From assembly GCF_016859285.1 (NCBI RefSeq), contig NC_053401.1, forward strand, positions 793,969-857,968: a stretch of 64,000 nt of DNA. The letters run 5' to 3'. The position numbers and the translations under genes are program-made. The stretch's first letter is position 1. Each line of letters starts with the position of its first letter. This DNA is from Xiphias gladius. Taxonomy: Eukaryota > Chordata > Actinopteri > Istiophoriformes > Xiphiidae. Below are positions 28,301 to 37,265 of this stretch, piece after piece. The notes under the pieces are model-generated. The model was not told the DNA's origin, ran no database searches, and saw only the letters and a program-made list of their open reading frames with translations.

Positions 28301-31300
28301 GTCTTCCAATGCCCCGTTTGGTCCAAAACCCAAAGAGGTTCAGTTACTGTGGCCGAACCGGAGGCTGGGTGGAGCTCTTGCCGGGAAAAATAACAATTAA
28401 CCGATTATCAAACTAGCTTTCGACCGTCTATCCGCATTTTCAACCGTTTGCCTCAACTTGCACCAGCAAAAGCAAATTTGCGTCCGTCCAACTCAGAAAA
28501 CCACAAGAAACGCAACTGTCGGCTTCTGCAATTCTGAAGCAGCTAATAACACAATGATTTCTCCTCAGAATGTTGCCGGCGAAATAAGTGGAACTGCGCA
28601 GCACCTGAAATTCTTTCTGGATTTTGTGAATACACCCTGTGCCATGACCCAGAGACTGATGTTAGCAAAGTCCAGCACCAAAGTCCAGCACTGGGAACCG
28701 ACCGACCACCCAGCACACATCACACCGGCTCTGATTCAGGAGGAGAAAGAACTGGGTCTGTAGTAGAGGCGGATCAATAAATCAGCTGGTGTAAGCTAAA
28801 ATGTTGCTCGTGATGCTTTCAGAGATGTAACATTGTCCCAGAACCTCCAGCTCTGGCCAGGCCCCAGTTTGGTGTTTATTTCTAAGATCTGCACCTGCAC
28901 AGCGTTGTAGATAATGATGGCTTCCCTGGCGCTAGTGTCACGGCAGAGGGGCTGAATTCTGAGATTATTCCCCCTCTGTGTACCTGAAAACGCCCGAGCA
29001 GTCAGACTCACCCTCGTTCTGGATCCAGAGCGATGGCTCTCGGCTGGTCCAGCTCCTGCCAGAACAGGACCTTCCTCAAGGACCCGTCCAGCTCCGCCAC
29101 CTCGATCCGATTGGTTTCTGAGTCTGTCCAGTAAAGTTTCTTCCCTAACCAATCACAGGCCAGCCCGTCCGGGGAGGCCAGACCCGGTACCACCGTCTGG
29201 ACCGTGCTGGCCCCCGACTGGTTGAAGACGGTGCGTTTGATGGCCTCCTCGCTCACGTCGCTCCAGTAGATGAAACCCTGGGAGTAGACGTAGTCCACGG
29301 CGGCGGCGTCCTCCAGCCCTCCCACCACCACCGTGGCGTTGGCCTTTTCGTGCGCCGCGTCGACGAGCTGAAGGTCCCGTCGGTTCGCATACAGCAGCAG
29401 CGGCACGCCTGGAAGATGTGGGAAAACACAAGCGAGGAAAACACCGTTTAAAGTGTGGGTGAGACGAGCCGACAGTTCGATGTTCACCGAGCGCCAGCCT
29501 CCGACTCGACGTCCGTTTAATGCTCCTGTTCTAGAAACACACGATTACCTGAATTATACTGTTAAGCAAATTCCAAATCCATGAAGACATTTTGAAAATC
29601 TCTCAAGTTTCAGAGCTGTTCAGTTTGAATGATCTCACCAAAAAGGATTCTCTGGAGGCAATAACCAGCAACAAATAGAGCCAAGAGTGTCTGAAAAACA
29701 TGGAAATCTTTCTGCCAGAGCCTTTGTAGCATTTGATCTGTCGTTTTTTTCATGTGCTTGTTACAGCTCTATACATTCTTTCAATTTCTTAACGCTTATG
29801 TCTGTCGTGTTTTTTCTGGTATCTCGGTTGTTATTTGCCGGTTGATGCAGACTGGTTCTGTTAACGCAGACGAAGAATTCAAAGCAAAAAAAAAAAAACG
29901 AAAAAAAGACACAGGACACAAACGCAAACAAAGATTTGCCAGAATATCCTGGATCTTTCTCGCTCGTATCGCTGGTTATGGGCTGAAATCTAATTTTCCA
30001 GCAGATAAATACCATTAACTGATAATTCATCGGTTCCTGATGTTGATGTGTGATGTCCCCTGGTATCTGCTAAGGAATTCAACAACCCCGACTGAACCAG
30101 ATTCAGCTGCCGGGGACTCTCTGCGTCCTCTCTGCTGGATCTTGGCCCTCGTCCTAACCCGCAATTTGACACATCCAGAGCTACAAGCCACCGTCGGATG
30201 AGAGGGGAGGTGACCCGGAGCCCCGCGGCTCCGACCGCCAGCCCGTTTCCACTTCGCTCGGGGCGAATTTCCCTCTCTAAACATTTACCAAATCACAACA
30301 TCAAAAGCTCAAACTCGGGTCCTTCGAGGCCTCTCGCGTCCCAAACCCGGGAAATCCGATTCTCGGGACTCTTTGAATATACACGTTACTGGTGTAATTA
30401 ACTAACAATTATTGTCATTAACAAAGAATCCGCCGAATTACTGCCTCGATTAATTGACTGTTTGATCTGTACCTGTCATCAGAACTGTCAGAAAATAGTG
30501 GAAAGACGTCCAGTGTGATGTCCTCAAATGTCTCGTTTCGTCCAAAACCCAAAGACAATCAGTTACTGAGACGGAAATGAACCTAAAGCGGGAAATCTTC
30601 ACGTTCGAGAAGACAACATGGATGTTTGGCGTAAACACAAACTGAGCTCCTGCACGCCTCAGACTCACAACACAACTTTCCAGGAAGTAGGTGTCGTCTC
30701 TTACTTCACTCCTGCCTCTGCACTAAAGCTCCAGCTAATGATCATTCTCGTTATTGATAAATCCACTGAACATTTTCTTCATCTATCTTCTGATCATTTG
30801 GTTTGAAAAAAGTAGTCAGAAGATCCCGTCTCCACGGCGACATCTTCAAATGTCAAAAGAGATTCGGTTTACAATCATGTCAAGACAAACGGATGCAGGA
30901 AATCGTCAAGCACATTCTTCTTGGACAAAAAAAACCTTAAATTATCAGTTGATTATCAGAATTGTTGCAGGTTGGTTTTCTATCGACTGACTGATCAAAT
31001 AGTCATTTCAGCTCCTGTTATGGCCTCATTTAAAGACCAACTAATGAACGTCTGTTTCCTGTCACAGGAAAGTGAATCTCTGTGGGTTCTGGACCAGACA
31101 AGACACCTGAAGACATGTTCCATTATTCCTGGACATGTTACGGACAAGATAACTTACTGATTAACGGAGAGGACGATCTGCAGATTACTCGCTAATGAAA
31201 ACTTAGTTGTTTATTTGATAGTTTCTGACACGTCTGGTCCGATGTGGCGGCGCTTGTTAAGGAGACGAGCTTTTTGCCGTTGCTGCGTTTTTACCCTCGT

Positions 31301-32548
31301 TTTATTTGTATATCGGGTCTGGGTGCTTGCGGATTTGCACTCGGGGCTGCAACGACTAGTCGATTAATCAATTAACTGATTGTCAGAGAAGGAATCTGCA
31401 AGTGTTTGGGTAATCAGCTGCTCCTTTGTGTCAAGGATTCCAAGAGAAGGCCGTCGTCTCTCTGTTGTGTGCCTTTAGAAACTGCATGTCTTTGGGGCTT
31501 GGACAAAGCGAGACATTTGAGGACATCACACTGGACGGGCATCAGCATGTTCACCAGTAATGAAAATAATCCTTAGTTGCAGTCCTGCATGAAGCAGACT
31601 AAAGCTTCTGCTTTAGTCTCAGCTGATACCAGGTGACTGGCAGTGAATTTACAGACTCAAGGTAATACGAGACTTGTGGGTTGATTTTCATTTGCTTGTT
31701 TGTGCTGGTTTTTTTTGTCTGACTTGAGGATCTGTCATCTTAACCAGGGCCACAGTGGAAATACGGTTTTGGGATTTTTTTCTTTTCTTAATTCTAATTG
31801 TAATTGTAAGGCAGGTCCTGGTGCCGGCAGCCCCCCCCCCTCCCCGCATTCACCTTTGTTATCCCAACAACCAGGGGTAAAGCGGGTTAAATATAACAGC
31901 GGTCCCGTGCTAACGCGGCACCACAACACGGCGTGTAGCCCGGCTTGAGCAGAGCTTTCTGCCCTTACCGGGGGACGAGAGACCGGGACGGAGCGGCGAG
32001 GTTATTTACCCGGTGCCGCGGTGGCTTTGTGCAGAGCCGAGCGACTCGCGTCCATAGCGTCTGTTGTGCTAACTGCTGCTATTCCCCGAATCCGAGGTTT
32101 CAGCCCGTTCAAGTTACAAAACCCAAAGTTAGCGGGCTAACGACCGCCGCAAACTCGGCGAAAACGGCAGATCCACCCCGAAAACAAAGGCTCGGGGAGG
32201 GGGGGAGGCTGGCACGGCTGGGCGGATATTTTCCCCGGCTAAGCTGGCTACCGCGGGCTGTCTGCGGTTTCGTTCTCCGGGGCAGGGGAGCACGCAGAGC
32301 TGGCTGGCTGGCTGGCTAACGCTAGCTCCGCTCAGGAGAACCAAACCCCGGAGAGTGGGCCCTGGCCCGGACACGGCTCCGAATATCCGCCGCCAAAGCT
32401 GCTTTTCCCGACCGCTGGCGGCACTTTAACACGTCTACGGAGCGCACATGGAGGAAACCCGAAGCCAAAAGGCCGATTGGAACACAAACTTACCTCGTAT
32501 GAGAAAACAAAAACTACACAACAACAGACTCCGCAGCACGACACCCAT
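658..32548 (-). CDS. lrp6: lrp6, LDL receptor-related protein 6, 5' part of gene (coding exons 1-9)
   Basis: Gene-level entry. LRP6 is the single-pass Wnt co-receptor at the plasma membrane; with Frizzled it relays Wnt to beta-catenin, and it is inhibited by DKK and sclerostin (family knowledge). Nine coding exons were joined by GT/AG borders and phase: 32494-32548, 29012-29408, 17699-17896, 16396-16592, 14490-14621, 11879-12275, 10051-10222, 3290-3506 and 658-947. They total 2055 nt, or 685 codons. Domains: signal peptide 1-18, YWTD propeller 1 (about 20-283), EGF-like 1 (about 284-326), propeller 2 (327-588), EGF-like 2 (589-630) and the start of propeller 3. Propellers 3-4, the LDLa repeats, the membrane segment and the PPPSP tail lie off the left edge. 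LRP6 is preferred over LRP5 because exon 2 reads LLLYANRRD and [13 protein letters not shown], where LRP5 has LLLFANRRD and [12 protein letters not shown] as I recall. No frame damage was seen. Confidence 0.96.
1338..1385. repeat. Terminal fragment of a dispersed fish repeat (lrp6 intron 8)
   Basis: The stretch GTTCCTAATAAACTGGACAC followed by TGAGTGTA resembles the end of a common fish repeat with the phrase 'cactgagtgtccactttattaggaacacc' in the opposite sense. A related piece (CACCCAGTGTCCACTTT) lies near 6407-6423. Only this short motif is recognised; the rest of intron 8 (948-3289) shows no clear element. Family assignment is from memory. Confidence 0.35.
3290..3506 (-). CDS. lrp6: lrp6 coding exon 8: end of propeller 2
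   Basis: 217 nt, acceptor TCTCAG and donor GTAAGT, phases 0 and 1. It encodes [50 protein letters not shown] and [12 protein letters not shown]. This is the last class B blade before the second EGF-like module. The internal ATGs near the exon start are not translation starts, because upstream exons join in frame. Confidence 0.95.
4795..5102 (-). repeat. Dispersed AT-rich repeat, copy 1
   Basis: It reads from GACTATTTGGATATTTCAAT through GGGTTTTGGGCTGTTGGCC to an end near TAGCTGCAGCCCTAG. This is the reverse of the orientation called + here, in which the element opens with a CTGCAACTAATGATTATT-like end. The family has no visible coding capacity; from memory it is abundant in percomorph genomes. 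Its class (MITE or other) is not resolved from this window. Confidence 0.55.
6072..6361 (+). repeat. Dispersed AT-rich repeat, copy 2
   Basis: Contains GATTATTTCCTCAATTAA, CATCAGAAAACAGTGAAAAA, GTCGGACCGAAGCCAAAAAT and TGACATTTGAGAAG in the order seen in the other + copies, and ends near a TAGTTGC motif. Confidence 0.55.
6640..6815 (-). repeat. Dispersed AT-rich repeat, copy 3 (partial)
   Basis: Contains AAACTGAGTATCTTTGGGTT, then TTGGACCGGCGGCTGG, ACAAGACGTCACC and the terminal AATAATTGTTAGTTGCAGG. Only the 3' half of the element is recognisable. Confidence 0.55.
7057..7087. repeat. 12-bp perfect inverted repeat (hairpin), lrp6 intron 7
   Basis: ACATTTCTCGAC (7057-7068) and its exact reverse complement GTCGAGAAATGT (7076-7087) flank a 7-nt loop. 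No gene is associated with it. Confidence 0.8.
7231..7282. repeat. (CA)n microsatellite
   Basis: 52 bp of nearly pure AC repeat with two ACGC interruptions, in lrp6 intron 7. Confidence 0.95.
8482..8507. repeat. (CA)n microsatellite
   Basis: Pure AC dinucleotide run of 13 units in lrp6 intron 7. Confidence 0.95.
10051..10222 (-). CDS. lrp6: lrp6 coding exon 7: propeller 2
   Basis: 172 nt, acceptor GCTCAG and donor GTTGGT, entering in phase 2 and leaving in phase 0. It encodes [20 protein letters not shown], then [20 protein letters not shown] and TDKIE. It is parallel to exon 3 but shorter, as in mammalian LRP5/6. The donor is a less common GTTGGT, but the next exon continues in frame with [12 protein letters not shown]. 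Confidence 0.95.
10970..11160 (+). repeat. Dispersed AT-rich repeat, copy 4 (lrp6 intron 6)
   Basis: Shows TCAAATGTCTTGTTTTCTTC, ACCAACAGTTTG, then TTTTTGACTTAAACATTAAT, TGATTATTGAAACGGTCGCC and TTCATTTTCTATCGATGGGC. This is the same order as other + copies. The middle is divergent. Confidence 0.5.
11879..12275 (-). CDS. lrp6: lrp6 coding exon 6: first part of beta-propeller 2
   Basis: 397 nt, acceptor CTTCAG and donor GTGAGT, phases 1 and 2. It encodes [35 protein letters not shown], the blade [34 protein letters not shown] and [16 protein letters not shown], ending at VLDPVAG. It is nearly identical to the human LRP6 segment as I recall it. Same length and phases as exon 2, as expected for duplicated propeller units. 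Confidence 0.96.
12540..12635. repeat. AAGTA-rich repeat fragment (lrp6 intron 5)
   Basis: A run of AAGTA/AGTAC motifs (ACTCAAGTAAAGTACAAGTA and following) ends at TACTTCCCACCACT. This resembles a widespread fish repeat of TACTTAAGTA type. A related sequence lies near 50610-50740. Class unknown. Confidence 0.45.
14490..14621 (-). CDS. lrp6: lrp6 coding exon 5: EGF-like module 1
   Basis: 132 nt, acceptor CAACAG and donor GTGAGG, phase 1 at both ends. It reads [15 protein letters not shown], then FQCACPTG and LLEDGKTC: six cysteines in EGF order with the NGGCSHLC signature that follows each LRP5/6 propeller. The frame was fixed by phase; the other frames meet stops at the exon start. No long ORF marks this exon. 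Confidence 0.93.
15175..15530 (+). repeat. Dispersed AT-rich repeat, copy 5, near full length (lrp6 intron 4)
   Basis: Opens with ATTATTTCCATTATTGATTC, passes through AAATGTCATGTTTTGTCAGA, CCAACAGTCCAAAAACCAAA and GAAAAATAGTTAAACGATTC, and ends ATTGACTAATCATTTCAACT. It is the most complete copy and sets the layout for the others. A further fragment precedes it at about 14940-15015. Confidence 0.6.
16396..16592 (-). CDS. lrp6: lrp6 coding exon 4: last blade of propeller 1
   Basis: 197 nt, acceptor TTTCAG and donor GTGAGT, phases 2 and 1. It encodes [19 protein letters not shown], the blade [13 protein letters not shown] and [18 protein letters not shown]. The HPFALT turn and the closing [12 protein letters not shown] segment match the end of LRP5/6 propeller 1, just before the first EGF-like module. 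Confidence 0.95.
17080..17275. repeat. Long foldback (hairpin-type MITE-like element) in lrp6 intron 3
   Basis: A perfect 22-bp inverted repeat starts AAACTCAACACTTCCTGCAG at 17122-17143 and pairs with 17214-17235. Imperfect pairing continues outward (TACTTTTTCATTTTTTCAAT pairs roughly with the 17240-17275 side), giving arms of about 65 bp around a 70-bp centre. No ORF lies inside. It lies between exons 4 and 3 and could form a long hairpin in the lrp6 pre-mRNA. Confidence 0.7.
17699..17896 (-). CDS. lrp6: lrp6 coding exon 3: propeller 1
   Basis: 198 nt, acceptor CTCCCAG and donor GTACAG, phase 2 at both ends. It encodes [20 protein letters not shown], then [20 protein letters not shown] and HRSNLDGSS. 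These are two consecutive LDL-receptor class B blades with the conserved WPNGLTLD turn. An 11.1-kb intron separates it from exon 2. Confidence 0.95.
19743..19880 (-). mobile_element. tRNA-derived SINE
   Basis: On the minus strand it begins GCGCCGGTGGCTCACATGGT, an A-box-like head, and has a B-box-like GGGTTTGAATCCC about 60 nt on. A CT-rich tail (CCCCCTCTCTCTCTCCC) follows. The head-and-tail layout matches a SINE family I recall as common in percomorph fishes, with a tRNA-like promoter for RNA polymerase III. It is not a functional tRNA: the cloverleaf is broken. ORFs across it are spurious. Confidence 0.75.
21120..21310 (+). repeat. Dispersed AT-rich repeat, copy 6 (partial)
   Basis: Contains GTAAATGTCTTGTTCTGTCT, CCAAAACTCAAAGATATTAA and AAATACATTATCAAAATTGT, in + order. 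Degenerate. Confidence 0.45.
22310..22650. repeat. Dispersed AT-rich repeat, rearranged copy
   Basis: Both edges carry family-like motifs: TCCACTAATCTGTCGACTAG near the left and AAAGTCGTTAGCTGCAACCC at the right. The centre is only weakly similar, so this may be two fragments. Confidence 0.35.
25321..25372. repeat. (CA)n microsatellite with CACG interruptions
   Basis: About 50 bp of CACG/CA repeat in lrp6 intron 2. Confidence 0.9.
28048..28230. repeat. Direct repeat A, left copy (lrp6 intron 2)
   Basis: Shares CACAAACTGAGCTCCTGC, CTTTCCAGGAAGTAGGTGTC, GTCTCTTACTTCAC and CATTTTCTTCATCTATC with 30616-30790, in the same order and orientation. It merges into the AT-rich dispersed repeat at its right end. 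Confidence 0.8.
28162..28440 (+). repeat. Dispersed AT-rich repeat, copy 7
   Basis: Contains CAGCTAATGATCATTGTCAT, ATGTCAGAAAATAGTGCCAA, TTTGGTCCAAAACCCAAAGA and, at its end, AACAATTAACCGATTATCAA. Confidence 0.55.
29012..29408 (-). CDS. lrp6: lrp6 coding exon 2: first part of beta-propeller 1
   Basis: 397 nt, acceptor TTCCAG and donor GTGAGT, phases 1 and 2, about residues 19-151. It encodes [22 protein letters not shown], a YWSD blade ([14 protein letters not shown]) and a YWTD blade ([14 protein letters not shown]), and ends at ALDPERG. In LRP6 this propeller is the N-terminal face used by some Wnts and by Asn-x-Ile motifs of inhibitors (family knowledge). It is one codon longer than I recall for human exon 2; the extra residue falls near FNQSGAST. 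Confidence 0.95.
30397..30600 (+). repeat. Dispersed AT-rich repeat, copy 8 (lrp6 intron 1)
   Basis: Contains AACTGTCAGAAAATAGTGGA, TCAAATGTCTCGTTTCGTCC and AAAACCCAAAGACAATCAGT, matching copies 2 and 7 in order. Confidence 0.55.
30616..30790. repeat. Direct repeat A, right copy (lrp6 intron 1)
   Basis: Matches 28048-28230 with scattered substitutions over about 175 bp. The two copies lie on either side of lrp6 exon 2. Confidence 0.8.
30733..31015 (+). repeat. Dispersed AT-rich repeat, copy 9
   Basis: Begins CCAGCTAATGATCATTCTCG and ends TTCTATCGACTGACTGATCA then AATAGTCATTTCAGCTCC. It retains both termini, but its centre is shortened. Confidence 0.5.
31338..31590 (-). repeat. Dispersed AT-rich repeat, copy 10
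   Basis: Starts GGGGCTGCAACGACTAGTCG then ATTAATCAATTAACTGATTG, and ends AAAATAATCCTTAGTTGCAG. Both termini are present in reverse orientation. Confidence 0.6.
32494..32548 (-). CDS. lrp6: lrp6 coding exon 1: start codon and signal peptide
   Basis: The ATG at 32548-32546 has A at -3 and G at +4, a strong vertebrate start context. It opens [18 protein letters not shown], closely matching the human LRP6 leader as I recall it. The exon ends CGAG before a GTAAGT donor and leaves one base (phase 1), which pairs with the GC that opens exon 2 to make Gly. The exon is too short to stand out as an ORF. It was recognised from the leader sequence, the donor and the matching phase. The 5' UTR extends rightward into the CpG-rich promoter. 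Confidence 0.93.
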
Positions 32549-32806
32549 CTTTCTGTCGTTTCTTGGCCCTGCCGCCGCTCTCTCCTCAGCGCCGTGTGCC
32601 CATCGCCGCGGCCGCTTCCTCGGGCGAAAAAATGCGGATTTCCAAACAATAGTCGGGTCGCGGTTCAGACACGGTGCGTGCTAAACGATCCCCGCTTCCA
32701 TCCCGGCCGGCTGGCTGCTTGCTAAGTGCGTCGGATCAACTCTCGGTGTCTCACATTGTCCTGCAGGAGATCCGTCGTCTCCTTCCGCTGTGAGGAAGCT
32801 GTTCCC

Positions 32807-32907
32807 CCTCCTCCTCCTCCGCAGCCGCCGCCGCCGCCGCGGCCGCCTCCTCCTCCTCCTCCTCCTCCTCCTCCTCCTGCTGCTGCTCCTCCTCGCTCCT
32901 CGGCTCC
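32807..32907. repeat. (CCT)n/(CCG)n trinucleotide tract upstream of lrp6
   Basis: Polypyrimidine on the + strand: CCTCCT units, a CCG block, then ten or more CCT units and CTG/CCT variants. A short proline-rich ORF across it is a repeat artefact. Confidence 0.9.
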
Positions 32908-33135
32908 GCTGCTTTCTATTGTTGCTCTGATTTCATGCTCTCAAGCCAAAGATAATGTTACAACAAGGAAAACGCCCCGCTGCCTACACGTTTAACTGCC
33001 GCTAAACGAGGAGGAAACACGTCCCGGATCCCAGAAAGAGGGGGGAAACGCCGTGTTGTGGTTCTGCAGGAGCCGGAGTTCAGCTCCGACACTCGCATTC
33101 CTGCGGGACTAGTTTATCACAGCCAGAGTTGACGA

Positions 33136-33156
33136 CGGCGGCGGCGGCGGCGGCGG
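33136..33156. repeat. (CGG)n run
   Basis: Seven CGG units within the lrp6 CpG-rich upstream region. Confidence 0.9.
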
Positions 33157-33270
33157 ATTCGCTCCGCACGGCAGGACAGCGGCACCGAGCACCGCGGCGT
33201 TTACCAGGACACCTCGGACACATTTCACCCACACAAATCGGGTCTGGGCCGCAAACCGAACTTTACTCCA

Positions 33271-36200
33271 CCGGCGCTTTTTTTCTTCCTTCCTTTCTGG
33301 TTCAAAAACGACGTTAAGATTAATCAGAGAAAAGTAAAGATTTCCCAGGATAAAGTCAGACTTCAGTTCACAGCTGAGAAAAAACGTCCAAACCGATTCT
33401 GCCAACAAAACTTCAACGGCTGGGAAAAAAAAAAAAAAAAAAAAAGTCACAATGTGTTCTGGATTGATGTTTTTTTTTTTTTTTTTACCGGGGACAATTA
33501 AAATAAAGGCAGAATGGGATGGAATTCAGAATTTTGATCAAAATAAATCAGAAAAAGTGAGAATAAAATCAGAGATAAGTATTTAATCTGAGAACTCTGA
33601 GAAAAAAGTCTGAAATCTGAGAAAATTCTGAGAAAATTCTGAGGAAATTTTGAGAAATGCGACAGAATTCAGGACCTAAAAAAAAACCCTGGACCAGAGA
33701 GCAACGTTTAATAGAAACAGATGAAATGGCAGGTTACGGTCCAAATGTCCAAGTCGGGACTAAGTGTGGGACCAAGTCCCATTTCCGGATCAAAGACTCA
33801 GGGCACTGATGGTTACGAGGAGTAAAAAAATGTACCTTCGAAATACAAACTCTAAAAAACAATCCTTTGAATCCTCAGACTAAAACTAAAAGGCCAGAGT
33901 TTTGAGACAAGCCCGGACACTGAGGATAAATTCAGAACGAAGAGATTCACAGTTTAACATCCAAACTTTTGAGAATCTTCCTAAAAAGTCTGAAATCTGA
34001 AAAAGATTTTGAGGAAACCTCCGGACTTTTATAAATGCTACAGGAGAGTAAGTGTAACCAGATTAGAAGCTGTTCTTTTTTTTCCCCCCAGCAAATCTGA
34101 GATTAATCTCAAACCTGAAATAGGCTCTCGTCACATGGTCCCTAATCAGCTTCCGTAGTGCCGGTCACCAGGCCGACGTGAAACCAGTCTGCTGGTTAAA
34201 ACCTGCCACTTCTGAACATCTGTAACTCTCGACTTGAACGTTCGTTTCATGGATCAAATCTCTGGTAAAAATCGCGTTCAGGTTTCGTGAGACAATAAAG
34301 TCACGAGTGCTTGGGTCAAAACCATAAGAACCGAGGACGGTGGTGGAGCCGAGACCAGCGCGTCCTCATCAGAAACAGAATCAGTGTCCGTTCATCACAG
34401 AGACAGAACACACGCACATTCAAGAATCACTTTTCCTTTTTTTTATTCCTCACAGGAACGAAACATCAAATTCCAAACTTATGCGGAGGCATCACTTCAC
34501 AAAACAAGACCAAACTTTAACCATCCACGTAGTAAATGAGACAGAGTCGGTGAAAACAAGTCAACGGTGCGTCTGCAGGAGGTTCATCGGGCTGCTGGCG
34601 CCACCAGGTGGTGGACTGAAGCTGCAGCAGTGGTGTCATCCTGTCCCCCCCCCCAACAACAACAACCCTCCCCAGACCCCCCCATTACACTGACATCCAA
34701 TACAAATGTACTTATTATACTTATTATAGGAAAATAGTGCGCGGCCAGTGTACTCTTACCTATGAAAAACAATCTAATATTCAAAAAGAAGCAGATCACA
34801 TTTATCAAAAACCGCAGGATACAATAGTGCATCGATTTTCAAAGGGTTGCATCGATCATTTCGGTTTTTGTCCGTACGAGAAAAACGTGGAGAAAATACA
34901 AAAAAACAACACAGTGAGAGTGAGTCTGACATCTAGACTGAGTTGGTGATTTAAGAAGCAATCACAGGCTCGTATGGCTGAAGCACGTGGAAGTAAAAAG
35001 ACATGCAGGTGTACATCTTATACAGAAGGGGTTAAAGGGCCCCCGTGGCGAAAAGGCCTCGAACCCGGAAGGCCCAACGTACGTATCGGTGCGTCCGCTC
35101 GCGCGCTCCTGTGTGTCTCTGCATCAGCTCGACTCCAGAGGCTTCCTGAGTTTCGGGGGAGTAAAAATATTGCTGTTTGTTCTTTGTTCCTTCGCCAGCT
35201 GAAGTTTGTCTACGGCCAACGGGACAAGAAATAAACGGACTGTTCTGCAGGACGGTGAAGGGACTCTGTGATTATCTCGCCAGGTGATGACGGCTGTGAC
35301 TTTTAAGATTTGCTCTCGGGCCCGTCCTCAGAATAAGTAAAAGGCAGGAATGAAAGTCGGCATGTGGCCGTAATTCTGTGGAACAGAAGTCCTGAAAGAT
35401 TTTTTTTTTTTAATTTATTTTTACATTTTAGTGCGCACAAGATACAAAAAGTAATTCAGAGAAAAAGTACGTTTTCTGTGAAAGAAAGTCCTAATTCTCA
35501 GAAAATGGTTAAAATTTTGGAAAATATCTCAATTCTGAGGATAAAGTTCAGCGATAAACAACTCAAGTATGAAATTTAAGAAAAAATGACAATTCTGAGA
35601 CAGAAGTCAAAGTTGAGAAAAGTCAGACTTCTTAAAAAAAAAAAAAGTCGTTCTACAGAATAATGAACAAAGAATAAAAAATCTAATCTTTCGGACGTTA
35701 GTGGCTCTGTAAACTCAGAAAAGCCACATTTCCGAGACACAGGTATGAGAAAAGTCTGACTTATACTCATCATCAGCATCATCATCTAGGGAGTTGAAGT
35801 CCCGAGAGACGATTAAAAAAAAATTAAAATCCTTTCTTGTGGACACAAGAATAAAAATAATCTTTCAGGACTTTTGGGGGTTCAGTACAATTCAAGAAAG
35901 AGGAAAAATGTCTAAGAAAACGTCAGAATTCTCCGAATATGCTTCAAATCGCCAGGAAAGTCATAACTCTGAGATCATAAAAGCCAAGATCTGAAGATTT
36001 AACTCGGAATTCTGGCCAAAGGTTTGTGGGTCTTCTCTGCTCTAAAGCAACAGACGCAAAGGTCAGAAACGGAAGTCAGTATTTACTCCAAAGAAAGTCC
36101 CAGTTCTGTGGATAGAGTCAAATGGAAAAGCGTCAGATGTGTCGCGGCTCACGGGAGCGATCGCCGCTATTGAAAAATAAGGGTGGGCGGTGCGACGGTG

Positions 36201-37265
36201 TGCTGAGCTCTGAGATTAGGCCGTGATGTTTACGCCGTGGTCGTCCTGCCTTTACTCCGGTGGTGACAGACCCATCTGTGCAATGTTGGTCATCAATGAG
36301 CAGGACTGAGTTACGACAACAGTGGATTTTAAATACCTTTTTTTTTCCTTTTTTTTAATTTGACGTCAGGTGATTAATTCGCTGGAGTGGCTGAAAACAG
36401 ACGTTCTTGTCTGGTGCTTTTGAGGCGCGACACCACAGGTCAACTAGGTCATTAAAAAAAAAAAAAAAATTTAACTCGTTTTACAAATCTTCTAAAATTG
36501 TATGTTTACATATGCAAATGAGGCACTGTCTAATTAGATATGCACTCATTTGCATACATTTCCAGAAAGGAAATCTGAACACTGGATAAAGCCGGGTTCA
36601 AAATTCTTGTCTCATTCTGTTGACATATTAGAGCCAAAGGTTTTCACAGAGATTTTTCTTTTTATCACTCCATAAATCAGAAAATACTGTCAACAGCCAT
36701 GAAAAAAAAGAATCTTGATTTAGGAGTAAAACGTTACATAATTCAGGCTGTGAACGTTAAATGAGCAAACCCCTCGGTGAAAACCCTCGGAACATGGACA
36801 GGAATAAAACTGGAAAGTTTGGTCGATGAACGTGCTACTGAGGTGGAGATTCCTGACTCAGCGTGTGAGGAAAAAAAAAAAACTCATTTGGAGAAAACGG
36901 AACTTTAAAGATGTATCGTAATCGCAATCTACAGACGCAGAGAGACACAGTGCAGTAAAGTAAACGCCTAAATGTGAATTTCGGACGTTTTTCTTTCCGC
37001 CAGTCTGAAACGAGACGCGTCATAGAAGCAAAGCAGGCCAAAATCTCAAAATTGAACGGTGTGTGAAAGAAACGACGTTTTCGCCTGTAGTGTCTCGCCT
37101 TAAATGTACGTTATAGAAATCCTGAAACAAAACTACATATCGTCGCTGTCCATGAAAAATAATAAATCTCACAAACAACAGCTTTTTTTATGAGCCGAGA
37201 AAACAGACCGGTTTCCAGCAGTCAAAGTGTATCTTTTTCAGAAAATCGAACTGGTTTTTAAATGG
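33271..37265. other. Intergenic region between lrp6 5' end and mansc1 3' end
   Basis: No coding motif was recognised on either strand. The sequence is rich in simple A runs and in AT-rich 'AATTCTGAGAAAA'-like phrases repeated loosely at 33540-33700, 33900-34030, 35450-35640 and 35920-36130. This suggests an old degenerate tandem or dispersed repeat. A possible CTCF-like motif lies at 34601-34612. The right part probably includes mansc1 3' UTR; a TTTATT (AATAAA on the minus strand) lies at 37266. Confidence 0.5.

Larger units (their letters stand above)
17897..29011. other. lrp6 intron 2 (11.1 kb)
   Basis: The largest intron in the window. It holds a tRNA-derived SINE (about 19743-19880), AT-rich repeat copies, a CA microsatellite, GA and GT short runs near 26683-26700 and 26836-26852, and no exon-like coding motif. 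The string TTTAACTGAAAAGAGGCTGA recurs at 24738 and 26043, marking two fragments of another repeat. The longest ORF (24159-24746, +, 195 codons, Gln-rich) has no recognisable domain. Confidence 0.6.
31890..33270 (-). promoter_or_regulatory. lrp6 promoter/5' UTR CpG-rich region
   Basis: CpG dinucleotides are dense here compared with the flanking introns. The region surrounds lrp6 coding exon 1 and extends into the start of intron 1. It holds GCTAACGCTAGC-type motifs often seen at fish promoters. A (CCT)n/(CCG)n tract lies at about 32807-32907 and a (CGG)n run at 33136-33156, both upstream of the start codon. The exact transcription start cannot be placed from sequence alone. Confidence 0.65.

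Noticed and set aside
32726..32995. Proline-rich plus-strand ORF upstream of lrp6
   Set aside because: Entirely explained by the (CCT)n/(CCG)n tract.
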